Shown here in pieces: positions 63,439 to 64,000 of a stretch of DNA of 64,000 nt (positions within the stretch are counted from its first letter, which is position 1; each line of letters starts with the position of its first letter). The DNA comes from Saprospiraceae bacterium (GTDB taxonomy: Bacteria > Bacteroidota > Bacteroidia > Chitinophagales > Saprospiraceae): assembly GCA_028280415.1 (NCBI GenBank), contig JANQLV010000005.1, positions 124,001 to 188,000 of the forward strand. Direction: 5' to 3'. A program made the position numbers and the translations under genes. Under the pieces are notes generated by a model. That model had not been told where the DNA came from. It did not search any database and worked only from the letters and a program-made list of their open reading frames with translations.

Positions 63439-64000
63439 TTAAGGAATTTCTTTTTTACTTTTTTCAATAGCTTCGATGATTGAGATTAGCTCCTTGGCAA
63501 GTATGCTGTTTATTTTCAATAAAGAGGTTTCGGCGGTCCGAAAGGCACACCAGCAGCTTTTATCTACTGGAAATTCATTAATCTCATGGTTTTCGACCAA
63601 ATCGATTTCTTTGATTAATCTCCCATCTTTCGAGTATAATTTTACTTCTTCGTACTGTATTAAAACTTTAGCTCTAGAATAGTACTGAATGTGTTCCTCC
63701 CAAATCGTATAACTGCTCCCTAAACTATAACAAGGGGTGTACAATGATGGGAATTCCTCTCGTGTTGCAGCACAGGCATCAAAATCTTGCATAATCCGAA
63801 AGTTTTTCAGTTTGGCGGTAATATAATAGTCGGCCAGGTGCTTTTTAGCATAAACTACATTTTTAAAAATCTGATCACTTTTCAGATGATAAGCCGTTAA
63901 CCTGGTAAGATTATGTATTAGATTGGATTTATAATTCTTCTCCGAGTTGATGCATTTTTTTGAGTTATTTTCGTTTTGTAAATGAGTCTTCTTTCTTTTA
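63439..64000 (-). CDS. Hypothetical protein, 5' end beyond the window
   Basis: The frame is open without a stop from 64000 down to the TAA at 63439-63441, giving at least 186 codons; the Met at 63792 is therefore probably internal. The visible part includes NLTRLTAYHLKSDQIFKNVV, then VYAKKHLADYYITAKLKNFR and IMQDFDACAATREEFPSLY, and ends in a helical segment. No signal or membrane segment is seen in this part. I recognise no family. Confidence 0.6.
   Translation of the reverse strand, partial: KRKKTHLQNENNSKKCINSEKNYKSNLIHNLTRLTAYHLKSDQIFKNVVYAKKHLADYYITAKLKNFRIMQDFDACAATREEFPSLYTPCYSLGSSYTIWEEHIQYYSRAKVLIQYEEVKLYSKDGRLIKEIDLVENHEINEFPVDKSCWCAFRTAETSLLKINSILAKELISIIEAIEKSKKEIP

Noticed and set aside
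1-64000. CRISPR arrays, rRNA genes and insertion sequences
   Set aside because: I looked for regular direct repeats with spacers, rRNA segments and transposase motifs and saw none in the window.

Overview
The window is chromosomal DNA of a Bacteroidota bacterium. Supporting signs are an alternative complex III (Act) cluster fused to a caa3-type oxidase cluster, a SusC/SusD pair, two proteins with type IX secretion (T9SS) C-terminal sorting domains, LytTR and LuxR-like TPR regulators, frequent TTG/GTG starts and one perfect TTG-N19-TAnnTTTG promoter. The long CoxB, the actC-F/cox gene order and the SusD-like_2 type suggest a Saprospiria-like marine lineage, but this placement is an inference.

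Region 1 (1-11.4 kb) is respiratory core: the tail of actC, then actD, actE, actF, coxB (with a C-terminal OmpA domain), coxA, ctaB, two subunit III genes, subunit IV and a terminator. A cysteine-less SCO-like protein, a DUF420 protein and a small CPMC membrane protein follow. Electrons from quinol would pass through Act to the oxidase. Region 2 (11.5-18.7 kb) is a SusC/SusD pair with a secreted PNGase F-like glycoamidase, probably a glycoprotein-glycan acquisition locus. Region 3 (18.7-29.4 kb) is mixed housekeeping: M32 carboxypeptidase, DUF423, a beta-propeller membrane protein, a double-glycine-leader peptide next to a TPR histidine kinase, ung, and a PfkB kinase with an SSS symporter. Region 4 (29.4-40.7 kb) has tRNA-Arg(TCT), a LytS/LytT-type pair divergent from a TonB-dependent receptor, two rhodaneses downstream of a near-ideal CRP-type palindrome, a sterol-desaturase-like protein, and a lower meta-cleavage operon (hydratase, acylating acetaldehyde dehydrogenase, aldolase) interrupted by a four-helix-bundle gene.

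Region 5 (40.7-64 kb) is accessory, AT-rich and full of orphans. It holds a putative injected/polymorphic effector, a candidate peptide with a membrane protein, a TPR-LuxR regulator, a T9SS M43 metalloprotease, a two-gene RiPP locus (CX3CX3CX3C precursor plus radical SAM/SPASM maturase), an AraC regulator with a lipoprotein hydrolase, a putAbiC-like protein with a PLP enzyme, and an operon of a DUF2589 protein, two helical proteins, an intracellular subtilisin and a small prodomain-like protein. Five clear copies, and perhaps a sixth, of a roughly 60-75 bp imperfect repeat lie only in gaps here. Several bracket single orphan genes, a cassette-like layout.

Best candidates for undescribed biology are the radical-SAM RiPP pair (51.2-53.1 kb), the DUF2589/subtilisin operon (59.1-62.8 kb), the cassette-like repeats, and the CoxB-OmpA fusion.
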